In this document: positions 9,306-16,703 of the stretch, one piece after another
Position numbering within the stretch: the stretch's first letter is position 1
How the letters are laid out: every line of letters starts with the position of its first letter
Source: Bacteroidetes bacterium HGW-Bacteroidetes-21
GTDB lineage: Bacteria > Bacteroidota > Bacteroidia > Bacteroidales > GWA2-32-17
DNA length: 47,370 nt
Direction of reading: 5' to 3'
NCBI GenBank assembly: GCA_002840935.1
Contig: PHDH01000003.1
Location: forward strand, 1,617-48,986
Made by a program: the position numbers and the translations under genes
Notes under the pieces: model-generated
Told to the model about the DNA's origin: nothing
Databases searched by the model: none
Seen by the model: the letters and a program-made list of their open reading frames with translations, nothing else

Positions 9306-10292
9306 ATGATAAGGCGTATAATTGGAGTTTGGTTAGTTCTATTCTTTGGAACAATAAGTTTACTTAAAGCACAGGATCCTGAGTTTTCCCAGTTTTACGC
9401 TAACCCTCTCTATCTTAATCCTGCACTGACAGGGACACCCAAGTGTCCCAGGGCAAACCTTAATTATCGTAATCAATGGCCCGCACTTGGAAAAACTTAT
9501 GTAACCTACAGTGCATCGTACGATCAATATGTAAGAATGCTTGAAGGATCTATTGGAGTCTTACTTTATCAGGATGTTCAGGGGGATGGCGCCATTAACA
9601 CAACAAATATTAGTGGGATGTATTCCTACACATTTCAGGTGAACCGTAATTTTTTCCTGAACGCAGCATTTCAGGCTTCCTACATTCAGAAGAAATTGAA
9701 CTGGAATTTTATTTTTCCAGATATGATACATCCTCTCTACGGTCCCATTTATCCTACCTCAGAAGTTTTGGTGCCAACAGATAATACCAAAGGACATTTT
9801 GACTTTTCAACAGGTATCATTGGATATAACAGAGAGTATTTCTTTGGCATTGCTGTTCATCATCTCACTCAGCCTACTGAATCTTTCAGAGGTATTGACG
9901 ATGCTGTTCTTCCTAGAAAATTTACACTGCACTTTGGAACTAATATTCCTTTAAAAGGTACAGGTTTGAAAAAAGGTGATTTATCCCTTTCTCCAAATCT
10001 TTTATTCCAGCAACAGCAGGATTTTCAACAAATGAACTGGGGACTCTATCTTAACAGAAAAGGTATTGTTCTGGGAACTTGGTTCCGTCAGAATTTGACT
10101 TTCCATTACGATTCATTTATCATGCTCATTGGATATGTGCAGGATAAAATGAAATTTGCTTACAGTTATGACCTGACAACTTCTCAACTCAGGAATCAGA
10201 CATTGGGAGCTCACGAAGTATCATTTTCAATGATTTTCCCATGTAAACAAAGAAAGAACAAGTTTAGGACAATAAGTTGTCCCTCGTTTTAG
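9306..10292 (+). CDS. PorP/SprF family type IX secretion outer membrane protein
   Basis: PorP/SprF proteins are outer membrane beta-barrels that help secrete or anchor T9SS substrates, in some lineages the large SprB-like adhesins. The 328-residue protein starts with a signal peptide (MIRRIIGVWLVLFFGTISLLKAQ). The hallmark FSQFYANPLYLNPALTG follows directly, then RANLNYRNQWPAL and the GVLLYQDVQGDGAINT region. The remainder alternates beta strands and ends HEVSFSMIFPC, a typical SprF C-terminus. gldJ follows 33 bases after its stop. In Porphyromonas porP precedes the GldK-like porK; here the following lipoprotein looks like GldJ instead, and no porL, porM or porN gene is in the window. Whether it serves the core translocon or a specific adhesin cannot be told from sequence. 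Confidence 0.88.
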   Translation: MIRRIIGVWLVLFFGTISLLKAQDPEFSQFYANPLYLNPALTGTPKCPRANLNYRNQWPALGKTYVTYSASYDQYVRMLEGSIGVLLYQDVQGDGAINTTNISGMYSYTFQVNRNFFLNAAFQASYIQKKLNWNFIFPDMIHPLYGPIYPTSEVLVPTDNTKGHFDFSTGIIGYNREYFFGIAVHHLTQPTESFRGIDDAVLPRKFTLHFGTNIPLKGTGLKKGDLSLSPNLLFQQQQDFQQMNWGLYLNRKGIVLGTWFRQNLTFHYDSFIMLIGYVQDKMKFAYSYDLTTSQLRNQTLGAHEVSFSMIFPCKQRKNKFRTISCPSF

Positions 10293-10325
10293 TTATTAAA
10301 AATGTATAACTTAAATCACTTATAT

Positions 10326-11873
10326 ATGATAAAGTTTAAGTCAGTATTAGCAGGAATGGCAGTATTATTTTTTGCTTTCACGTTAACTTCCTGCGACAAA
10401 GAAAAATCAAACACCACTGGATGGGCTTATAACGATGAGCGTTATGGTGGGTTTGAATATGTGTATTACGAAGAGCAAGAAACAGGCCCCGGCCTCGTTT
10501 TCATCGAAGGTGGTACATATACTATGGGTAAAGTTGAACAAGATGTATTGTATGATTGGAACAACTTCCCTAAAAGAGTTACTGTTTCTTCATTCTATAT
10601 GGATGAAACTGAAGTAAGAAATGTTGATTATAGAGAATATCTATATTGGCTGAAACGCGTGTTTATTGATTATCCCGAAGTTCATGCCGAAGCATTACCC
10701 GATACACTTGTTTGGAGAAGTAAACTGGGTTGGAATGAGCCTTATGTTGAGCTTTATTTCAGACATCCTGCATATCAGGATTATCCTGTAGTTGGTGTAA
10801 ACTGGTTACAAGCTAATAACTATTGCGGATGGCGTACCGACAGGGTAAACGAAATCATTATGATTCGCGAAGGTCTGTTGATGCTCGATCCTACCGGACA
10901 GTCGGGGGAAGAAAATTTCAACACCGAAGCATATCTTGCAGGTCAGTACGAAGGTGCTGTAAAAGATCAGATCCCTGATCTTGATCCCAACAGTGATTAT
11001 CGTAAAGTTCGTATGGAAGATGGTATTTTCTTACCAAAATATCGCCTCCCTACCGAAGCTGAATGGGAATTTGCTGCTTTGGGTCTGATTGGAAACATGT
11101 ATGCCGAAGAACGTATCTTCCACGAAAGAGTATATCCATGGAATGGTCACTATATTAGAGTTGATGACAGAAGTGGTTACAATAAAGATGATGTTGGACA
11201 AATAAGAGCAAACGTTGTTCGCGGACGTGGTGATTTGATGGGTACTGCTGGTGCATTGAATGATAAATCAGATATCCCCGGCCCCGTAACTTCATACTGG
11301 CCTAACGATTATGGTCTGTATTGCATGGCTGGTAACGTAAACGAATGGGTAATGGATGTATATCGTCCGCTTACTTTCGAAGACAACGATGAATTTAGAC
11401 CTTTCCGTGGAAATGTTTATCAGACTCAACAGCGTGACGACGAAGGAAATATTGCCGAGAAAGATAGTCTTGGACGTATTAAATATCGTAACGTGACAGA
11501 TGATGAAGCTTTCAATAGAAGGAATTATAATACTTCAGATAATATTAACTTCTTGGATGGTGATTTTGAGTCGAGTGTGGACTATCAGAATGCTGACGGT
11601 GTAAAAGATAATACGGTATCAAAAAGAATGTACAATTCCGGTAAAGTTGTAGTGGGTGAAGACGGAAAGCCTTTACTCAGAGGTGGTGAAGGTATGACCA
11701 GTATGATTGATAATCGCGCCAGAATATATAAAGGTGGTGGTTGGAAAGATCGCGCTTACTGGATGTCACCGGGAACACGTCGTTATCTGGACGAACGTCA
11801 GTCGCGTGATGATTTGGGCTTCCGTTGTGCAATGCACCGCGTAGGAGGTTCTCAAAGCTCCGGTCTGAACTAA
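10326..11873 (+). CDS. gldJ: Gliding motility/T9SS lipoprotein GldJ
   Basis: GldJ is an outer-membrane lipoprotein needed for gliding and for stability of other T9SS ring components. From the ATG at 10326 the product is 515 residues with lipobox LTSC; the ATG at 10302 would add eight residues to the signal. The body is one SUMF1 (formylglycine-generating enzyme-like) domain: FIEGGTYTMGKVEQDV, VSSFYMDETEVRNVDY, YPVVGVNWLQANNYCGWRTD, LPTEAEWEFAA, MAGNVNEWVMDVYRPL and DDLGFRCAMHR. GldJ was preferred over GldK because of the DWNNFPKRVTVSSFYMDETE block and the neighbouring porU and murF. The cysteine pair that makes formylglycine enzymes active (SHCYRYRC in the human enzyme) aligns by eye with SPGTRRYL, so catalysis is probably lost. 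A terminator follows immediately. Confidence 0.88.
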   Translation: MIKFKSVLAGMAVLFFAFTLTSCDKEKSNTTGWAYNDERYGGFEYVYYEEQETGPGLVFIEGGTYTMGKVEQDVLYDWNNFPKRVTVSSFYMDETEVRNVDYREYLYWLKRVFIDYPEVHAEALPDTLVWRSKLGWNEPYVELYFRHPAYQDYPVVGVNWLQANNYCGWRTDRVNEIIMIREGLLMLDPTGQSGEENFNTEAYLAGQYEGAVKDQIPDLDPNSDYRKVRMEDGIFLPKYRLPTEAEWEFAALGLIGNMYAEERIFHERVYPWNGHYIRVDDRSGYNKDDVGQIRANVVRGRGDLMGTAGALNDKSDIPGPVTSYWPNDYGLYCMAGNVNEWVMDVYRPLTFEDNDEFRPFRGNVYQTQQRDDEGNIAEKDSLGRIKYRNVTDDEAFNRRNYNTSDNINFLDGDFESSVDYQNADGVKDNTVSKRMYNSGKVVVGEDGKPLLRGGEGMTSMIDNRARIYKGGGWKDRAYWMSPGTRRYLDERQSRDDLGFRCAMHRVGGSQSSGLN

Positions 11874-11880
11874 AAATTTT

Positions 11881-11906
11881 AAAAGCCCTCCGGGGCTTTT
11901 TTTTTT
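11881..11906 (+). terminator. Intrinsic terminator after gldJ
   Basis: AAAAGCCC (11881-11888), loop TCCG, GGGCTTTT (11893-11900), with the T-run continuing to 11906. It is an eight-pair stem with a GC core, seven bases after the gldJ stop. Confidence 0.9.
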
Positions 11907-11920
11907 GAAATCATTTAATC

Positions 11921-13210
11921 ATGAATATTGATCAACTTTATCAGTTATTTCTGACATGCGGAAAAGTATGTACCGATACGCGAAATATTATTCCCGGTTC
12001 GATCTTTTTTGCTCTTAAGGGCGAGACTTTTGACGGTAATACATATGCTCATGAAGCACTAAAGAAAGGTGCAAAATATGCTGTTGTCGATAATCCCGAA
12101 ATTCACGGGGAAAATATTCTCTATATTAATAATGTATTATTGGCGCTTCAGGATTTGGCGGCATTGCACCGTCAGAAATCGTCTGCAGTTATTATTGGAA
12201 TTACCGGAACGAATGGTAAAACAACAACAAAAGAGTTAGTCTCTGCCGTTTTATCGGCACAAAAGAAAATTATTTTTACGCAAGGGAATTTAAATAATCA
12301 TATTGGCGTTCCATTGACTTTACTGACCATTCAAAAGGAAACAGAATATGCTGTGATAGAAATGGGTGCCAATCATCCGGGCGAAATTGACTTCTTGTGT
12401 AATATAGCTGATCCGGATTACGGACTGATTACCAATGTGGGGAAGGCCCATCTGGAAGGTTTTGGATCTTTTGAAGGTGTTGTCTCCACTAAAACAGAAC
12501 TCTACAGGTATCTTCATGCCAGAAACAGAAAAGCATTCGTAAATAACGAAAACAATATTCTTTTTTCGAAAGCAAACAAAGACCATGATATTTTTTATGG
12601 AAGCGATGTCTCTGCTATAGTGAGTGGGAAAGTGGTAAAGAATAACCCATTTATTGAAATAGAATGGTGTGGGAAAGATTTTGTTGTCTATTCCTGTGCT
12701 ACCCATCTTATTGGTAATTATAATTTTGAAAATATTCTGGCAGCAATTACCATAGGCTCTTATTTCGGCTTGGATGCACTTAAAATTAATCAGGCACTAG
12801 AAGCCTACGTCCCTTCTAATCATCGTTCACAGTTAGTGAAAACAGAAAAAAATGAAATTTTACTGGATGCCTATAATGCGAATCCTTCAAGCATGCGCGT
12901 GGCCATTGAGAATTTTAAACAGATAGAAAGAACTGATAAAGTAATGATACTGGGAGATATGTTTGAACTGGGACTGGAGAGTCCAATCGAACATAAAGCA
13001 GTTTTAAGTAGACTGGAAGAATTAAAAGATGTTACAGTTTTATTGGCCGGAAAGAATTATTTAGAATTTGCCGGAAGTTTTGATTATCATTTTTTTAAGA
13101 CTACTTCAGAGCTTAAAGACTATTTGATTTTACATCCTGTGCAAAATAGTTTTAAACTTGTTAAAGGATCACGTGGAATGAAAATGGAACAGGTGCTGGA
13201 TGTGTTATGA
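11921..13210 (+). CDS. murF: UDP-N-acetylmuramoyl-tripeptide--D-alanyl-D-alanine ligase
   Basis: MurF adds D-Ala-D-Ala to UDP-MurNAc-tripeptide, the last cytosolic step of peptidoglycan precursor synthesis, using ATP. The 429-residue protein shows the N-terminal substrate domain with TDTRNIIPGSIFFALKGETF. The P-loop GITGTNGKTTTKE follows at residues 93-105, then the central ligase motif EMGANHPGEIDFLCNIADPD and NVGKAHLEGFGS. The C-terminal domain has DAYNANPSSMRVAIENF and ILGDMFELG, both diagnostic for MurF. It starts 15 bases after the gldJ terminator, and no separate promoter is obvious, so part of its expression may come from read-through. It converges with pdxH, one base apart. The gldJ-murF neighbourhood is, as far as I recall, also seen in Flavobacterium. 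Confidence 0.95.
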   Translation: MNIDQLYQLFLTCGKVCTDTRNIIPGSIFFALKGETFDGNTYAHEALKKGAKYAVVDNPEIHGENILYINNVLLALQDLAALHRQKSSAVIIGITGTNGKTTTKELVSAVLSAQKKIIFTQGNLNNHIGVPLTLLTIQKETEYAVIEMGANHPGEIDFLCNIADPDYGLITNVGKAHLEGFGSFEGVVSTKTELYRYLHARNRKAFVNNENNILFSKANKDHDIFYGSDVSAIVSGKVVKNNPFIEIEWCGKDFVVYSCATHLIGNYNFENILAAITIGSYFGLDALKINQALEAYVPSNHRSQLVKTEKNEILLDAYNANPSSMRVAIENFKQIERTDKVMILGDMFELGLESPIEHKAVLSRLEELKDVTVLLAGKNYLEFAGSFDYHFFKTTSELKDYLILHPVQNSFKLVKGSRGMKMEQVLDVL

Positions 13211-13211
13211 T

Positions 13212-13853
13212 TTAAGGCCATAACCGGCCAATAGTCCAAATACCTGAGTCTTGTTGATAGGTTATTCTGTCGTGAAGACGATGTGAACCACCCTGCCAGA
13301 ATTCAAAATATGCCGGGATGACCCGAAATCCTCCCCAGTGTGCAGGTTTAACAGGAGTTTGGTCCTTTTCAGAAAAATCATTGTAACTTTCCATTATTTC
13401 GATTTTTGAATTTGCTTTTTCACTTTGTTTTGATATGATGGCTGCAATCTGACTTTCGACGGGTCTGCTATTAAAATATTCATGGTTAAAATTTTCTTCT
13501 AATTTAAATGCCTGCCCTTCAATTCGAATTTGACGCTGCATTTCGGGCCAAAAGAAAAGGAGTGAAACTTTGTTATGTACAGAAATCTCTTTGCCTTTTC
13601 GACTTTGATAATTCGTAAAAAATGTAAAGCCATTGTCTGAGACCTCTTTAAGTAATACTACTCTAGAAGAAGGACTGCCATCTATAGCTACTGTCGAAAG
13701 TATCATAGCAGTAGGTTCAATAATTTCGGAATGATTTATGGCTTGGTTAATCCATTGGGAAAAAAGTTCAAATGGAGACCCTGGAATTGACTGTTCATCA
13801 AGACTCCCAGCTGTATAATCTTTTCTAATATGATGTAAATCCATTTTTTTCAT
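13212..13853 (-). CDS. pdxH: Pyridoxamine 5'-phosphate oxidase
   Basis: PdxH uses FMN and oxygen to convert pyridoxine or pyridoxamine 5'-phosphate to pyridoxal 5'-phosphate. The 213-residue protein matches the family length and order. An N-terminal MDLHHIRKDYTAGSLDE is followed by the FMN-binding SSRVVLLKEVSDNGFTFFTN with SRKGKEI, then FFWPEMQRQIRIEG. The C-terminal PNPOx dimerisation segment holds HWGGFRVIP, FEFWQGGSHRLHDR and the closing RLWP. The first ATG (13853) was kept; the ATG three codons later (MDLHH) is also reasonable. An oxygen-dependent oxidase suggests at least some exposure to oxygen. It is divergent from the sugar kinase gene, with a 20-base inverted repeat between them. Confidence 0.95.
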   Translation of the reverse strand: MKKMDLHHIRKDYTAGSLDEQSIPGSPFELFSQWINQAINHSEIIEPTAMILSTVAIDGSPSSRVVLLKEVSDNGFTFFTNYQSRKGKEISVHNKVSLLFFWPEMQRQIRIEGQAFKLEENFNHEYFNSRPVESQIAAIISKQSEKANSKIEIMESYNDFSEKDQTPVKPAHWGGFRVIPAYFEFWQGGSHRLHDRITYQQDSGIWTIGRLWP

Positions 13854-13870
13854 CTAAATTAAATCTTTAT

Positions 13871-13890
13871 TATTGTATTTGTATACAATA
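13871..13890. promoter_or_regulatory. 20-base inverted repeat between pdxH and the PfkB kinase
   Basis: TATTGTAT (13871-13878), spacer TTGT, ATACAATA (13883-13890) is a perfect dyad with eight-base arms. It lies in the 56-base gap between two divergent starts, where an operator would sit. There is no T-run, so it is not a typical terminator. No regulator gene is adjacent. Confidence 0.4.
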
Positions 13891-13909
13891 CCTTCTTAAA
13901 TAACTTAAA

Positions 13910-14803
13910 ATGAGTAATCGTAGCATTTATGGCTTTGGTGAAATCGTCTTCGATATTATTTTCAAAAATCAACAGGTAATAAAATCGAATCCTGGCGGAT
14001 CAGTACTAAATTCTCTGATGAGTCTTGGTGCACTTAAACATAAACCATATCTTATTTCTTTATTAAGTAATGATGAGCTCGGAATATCCATTAAAAAACA
14101 TTTAACGGAACGTAGTGTTAATGTTGATTACCTTTCACTGACTTCAAGAAAGACTAAAATCGCTTTGGCTTTTCTCGATCAGAATTGCAATGCGGATTAT
14201 GTTTTTTATAGTGATAAGGAAGTTGATTTTCAAATATCAACTGTGCCTATAAAATCGCAGGATATTTTACTGTTTGGTTCGCAGGCAGCCGTTTTGCCTG
14301 AGAATAGGGAATGTTTAAGCCAATTGTTGAACGCCGCTAAACAGGCAGGTTCTCTTAGTGTATATGACCCGAATATCAGACCTGGAGCACTTCAGCACAT
14401 AACCCAATGGAAGAATATTGTGTTTGAAAATATCCGAATGTCGAATATTGTTCGAGGATCTGTTGATGATTTCTTTCATCTCTTTGGAACCAAGGATACT
14501 GAAGAAGTTTATCGACAAGTCTATGATATAGGTTGTCAGACAGTTATTGTAACTAATGCTGAAAAAAAACTGGTAGTATATTCGGGTCATGAAAAAATAA
14601 TATTCGAGGTACCTGCCATTTCACCCCTTTCTACTATAGGTGCAGGTGATACCTTTAATGCGGGACTAATACATATGTTGATTCAGAAAAATGTTTTTGT
14701 TCATGATTTGAAAACTTTGTCTGGTGATTTGTGGAGGGAAATCTTAAGTTTTGCTACAGGATGTGCAGAGAAAGTTTGCTTGTCAGAAAATAATTATCTC
14801 TGA
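13910..14803 (+). CDS. PfkB-family carbohydrate kinase (fructokinase-like)
   Basis: This is a ribokinase-fold ATP-dependent sugar kinase of 297 residues. Visible are the N-terminal GFGEIVFDIIF, the glycine-rich substrate-lid region NPGGSVLNSLMSLGAL, a DPNIRPG motif and the PfkB signature STIGAGDTFNAGLIHM (catalytic Asp in GAGD, about residue 247). The order and DPNIRPG resemble fructokinases and 2-keto-3-deoxygluconate kinases; the exact sugar cannot be assigned. It stands alone between pdxH (divergent) and the YceI gene, so context does not help with the substrate. A dyad lies just upstream of the start. The N-terminal motif and anion-hole residues look intact. Confidence 0.85.
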   Translation: MSNRSIYGFGEIVFDIIFKNQQVIKSNPGGSVLNSLMSLGALKHKPYLISLLSNDELGISIKKHLTERSVNVDYLSLTSRKTKIALAFLDQNCNADYVFYSDKEVDFQISTVPIKSQDILLFGSQAAVLPENRECLSQLLNAAKQAGSLSVYDPNIRPGALQHITQWKNIVFENIRMSNIVRGSVDDFFHLFGTKDTEEVYRQVYDIGCQTVIVTNAEKKLVVYSGHEKIIFEVPAISPLSTIGAGDTFNAGLIHMLIQKNVFVHDLKTLSGDLWREILSFATGCAEKVCLSENNYL

Positions 14804-14865
14804 ATAACCTTTTGATAATTAACATCTGTTAAGTGTAATTTATATTCATTCTAAATAAAAGTCAT

Positions 14866-14873
14866 TATCTTTG
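14866..14873 (+). promoter_or_regulatory. -7 box (TATCTTTG) for the YceI gene
   Basis: This is an exact TAnnTTTG match 12 bases before the YceI ATG, followed by a run of nine A. No TTG at proper spacing is visible upstream. Confidence 0.35.
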
Positions 14874-14885
14874 TTAAAAAAAAAT

Positions 14886-15473
14886 ATGAAAATAATAGCA
14901 TTGATCATTGCATTGATCTCAATAGTAACTACTGTTAAATCTCAGGATAAAAAGTTTTTAGTTGATTTTAAACAATCAGAAATAATTTGGGTTGGTAAAA
15001 AATTAGGTGGAGAGCATACCGGAACATTGAAGGTAAAATCAGGGTCCATGACGATAAACAATGGATTGATTACTCAGGGGGAATTTGTTATTGATATGTC
15101 ATCGCTCACATGCTCTGATTTAAAAGATGAAGGAGCAAACGCAACTTTAGTAGGACATTTAAAATCGCCCGATTTTTTTGACGTAGAAAAATATCCCGAA
15201 GCCAAAATGGAAATTACTGAATCCACAAAAGCTGATGGAGAATTTTATGTCGCTAAAGGGCAATTAACAATTAAGGGTATAACCAACCCTTATAGTTTTA
15301 GATTTGTTTATAAAATGGATGAAGGATTATTTATTGGTATGGCAAATATGGAAGTCGACCGGGCAAAGTATAATGTACAATATGGTTCAGAGTCTTTCTT
15401 TAAAAATATTGGAGACAAAGTGATTTATGATATTTTTGATTTACAGGTTAAATTGATTGGAAAACCATTATAA
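14886..15473 (+). CDS. Secreted YceI family protein
   Basis: YceI proteins are periplasmic lipocalin-like barrels that bind long isoprenoid or amide lipids. The 195-residue product has a signal peptide (MKIIALIIALISIVTTVKSQ) and then one YceI domain: VDFKQSEIIWVGKKLGGEHTG, the TGTLKVKSGSM strand, GEFVIDMSSLTC, LVGHLKSPDFFDVEKYPEAK and the closing GDKVIYDIFDLQVKLIG. The LKSPDFFD.E.YP block is diagnostic. The frame can be extended to a TTG at 14871, but that TTG belongs to the -7 box, so the ATG at 14886 is the start. It is a single-gene unit with its own box and a strong terminator. The bound lipid is unknown; a stress or isoprenoid-carrier role is family inference. Confidence 0.9.
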   Translation: MKIIALIIALISIVTTVKSQDKKFLVDFKQSEIIWVGKKLGGEHTGTLKVKSGSMTINNGLITQGEFVIDMSSLTCSDLKDEGANATLVGHLKSPDFFDVEKYPEAKMEITESTKADGEFYVAKGQLTIKGITNPYSFRFVYKMDEGLFIGMANMEVDRAKYNVQYGSESFFKNIGDKVIYDIFDLQVKLIGKPL

Positions 15474-15496
15474 ATTTCCCTTTTCTTTTTTCTTCT

Positions 15497-15524
15497 GGCA
15501 TTATTTTTGAAATAATGCCTTTTT
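15497..15524 (+). terminator. Intrinsic terminator after the YceI gene
   Basis: GGCATTATTT (15497-15506), loop TTG, AAATAATGCC (15510-15519), then five T. The ten-pair stem is perfect and insulates the following three-gene unit from YceI transcription. Confidence 0.85.
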
Positions 15525-15579
15525 GTTTTAAAAAAATTGCATAATTCAAGTTGAAATGGCTTTGTTTTGTATTTTTCCA

Positions 15580-15587
15580 TACATTTG
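15580..15587 (+). promoter_or_regulatory. -7 box (TACATTTG) for the LPP20/FlgT-like cluster
   Basis: This is an exact TAnnTTTG match 32 bases before the ATG of the first gene. TTG triplets occur upstream at 15551 and within 15561-15569, but none at the preferred 17-23 spacing. Confidence 0.4.
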
Positions 15588-15619
15588 CAAACGGAGATAT
15601 TTAATTTAAAACCTAATAT

Positions 15620-16684
15620 ATGAAGAAGACAATCTGTATTTTATTGAGTTTAGTTTTAATGACAGCCGCATTTGACTCCTTTGCACAGGATAAAAAGGGC
15701 AAGAAGAAGAAAAAGAAAGATAAAGTTGAAAATGTTCAAATTCAGACAACAACAACGGAACAAAAGCAACCCGTAACCACAGAAACCCAAAACAAGGAAA
15801 TAAATCCAACAGAAAAAAAACCAGTTATACAGGCAAATGAAATAAAACCCATTGCAAATAAGCAACCTGTTGTTACTCTAGAACAGATTATTGCTCAATC
15901 AAAGCCTGTTGTAGATCAGAAACCCAATGGAAATGTAAATTGGACCGAGCAATTTATTGAAGCTAAAGGACAATCCGTTATAGACAATGATAAATTTAAA
16001 AATGTTGCTCAGGCAAAAGCTATGGCAACACGCGGCGCAGTTGTAGTTGCTCAGAGAAACTTACTCGAAATTATTAAAGGGGTAAATGTTACAAGCGAAA
16101 CTACGGTAAAGGATATGATCACGCAAAGTGATTTTATTTATACGCGTGTAGATGGCGTTGTAAAAGGAGCTCAGCAAATTGGCGAAGCGATTGAGAAAGA
16201 TGGTATGATGGAAGTTACTATGAGAATTCCCATATATTCTGCAAAAGGTCTAGCTCCTGTTGTTTATGACAATGTCCCTAATGCTACGAAGAAGAGCGCT
16301 ATGTCGGAAGTTACTGATGTTGCCGATGCTTTAGAAGCAGGTGATCTTGGAGGAGCTGAAGGATTTGTTTTTAATTTTAATGGTAAACAAATTGATCCTT
16401 CTATGTTTCCTGTGGTAGTTGGTGAAGACGGAAACGTATTGTTTGATTTTTACAAGTTATATGATCCTACCAAAGGTAAATTTCCTCAGATTATGCAGAC
16501 CAGTCGCGAAGTATTCGAACAGCTTGGTTTTTCGAAAGGAATTCAGGTTCTTGATGTCGCTGAATCGTTCAATGGAAAGATACAGTTGGATAAAGTGAAT
16601 GCCGGGAAAGTTAATTGGGATAAATTGGGAAAGTTTGCTCAGTCGGCCAGCAAAGTGTTGAAATTCGCTTTAGCATTAGTTTAA
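15620..16684 (+). CDS. Exported LPP20-like protein with lysine-rich N-terminus
   Basis: I do not recognise a named protein. The 354-residue product has a signal peptide ending FDSFAQ (about residue 22), then a lysine cluster (DKKGKKKKKKDK) and a low-complexity Q/T/K/P linker to about residue 100. A domain resembling the LPP20/FlgT-N fold starts near residue 107: WTEQFIEAKGQSVID, then AKAMATRGAVVVAQRNLLEI and IKGVNVTSETTVKD. This fold is known from Helicobacter LPP20 and the flagellar protein FlgT. The C-terminal ~120 residues (GEDGNVLFDFYKLYDPTKGK onward) are not assigned. No lipobox is seen, so it should be periplasmic or surface-bound by other means. It is the first of three co-oriented exported genes, 19 bases from the next, which repeats the same signal/lysine/linker/domain plan. 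Confidence 0.72.
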   Translation: MKKTICILLSLVLMTAAFDSFAQDKKGKKKKKKDKVENVQIQTTTTEQKQPVTTETQNKEINPTEKKPVIQANEIKPIANKQPVVTLEQIIAQSKPVVDQKPNGNVNWTEQFIEAKGQSVIDNDKFKNVAQAKAMATRGAVVVAQRNLLEIIKGVNVTSETTVKDMITQSDFIYTRVDGVVKGAQQIGEAIEKDGMMEVTMRIPIYSAKGLAPVVYDNVPNATKKSAMSEVTDVADALEAGDLGGAEGFVFNFNGKQIDPSMFPVVVGEDGNVLFDFYKLYDPTKGKFPQIMQTSREVFEQLGFSKGIQVLDVAESFNGKIQLDKVNAGKVNWDKLGKFAQSASKVLKFALALV

Positions 16685-16703
16685 TTTTAAAAATAGCACA
16701 ATT

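Noticed and set aside
10326-11873. Calling this gene gldK/porK
   Set aside because: GldK/PorK and GldJ share the SUMF1 domain and porP precedes it as for porK, but the DWNN-PKRVTVSSFYMDETE block, the porU and murF neighbours and the absence of porL/gldL favour GldJ.
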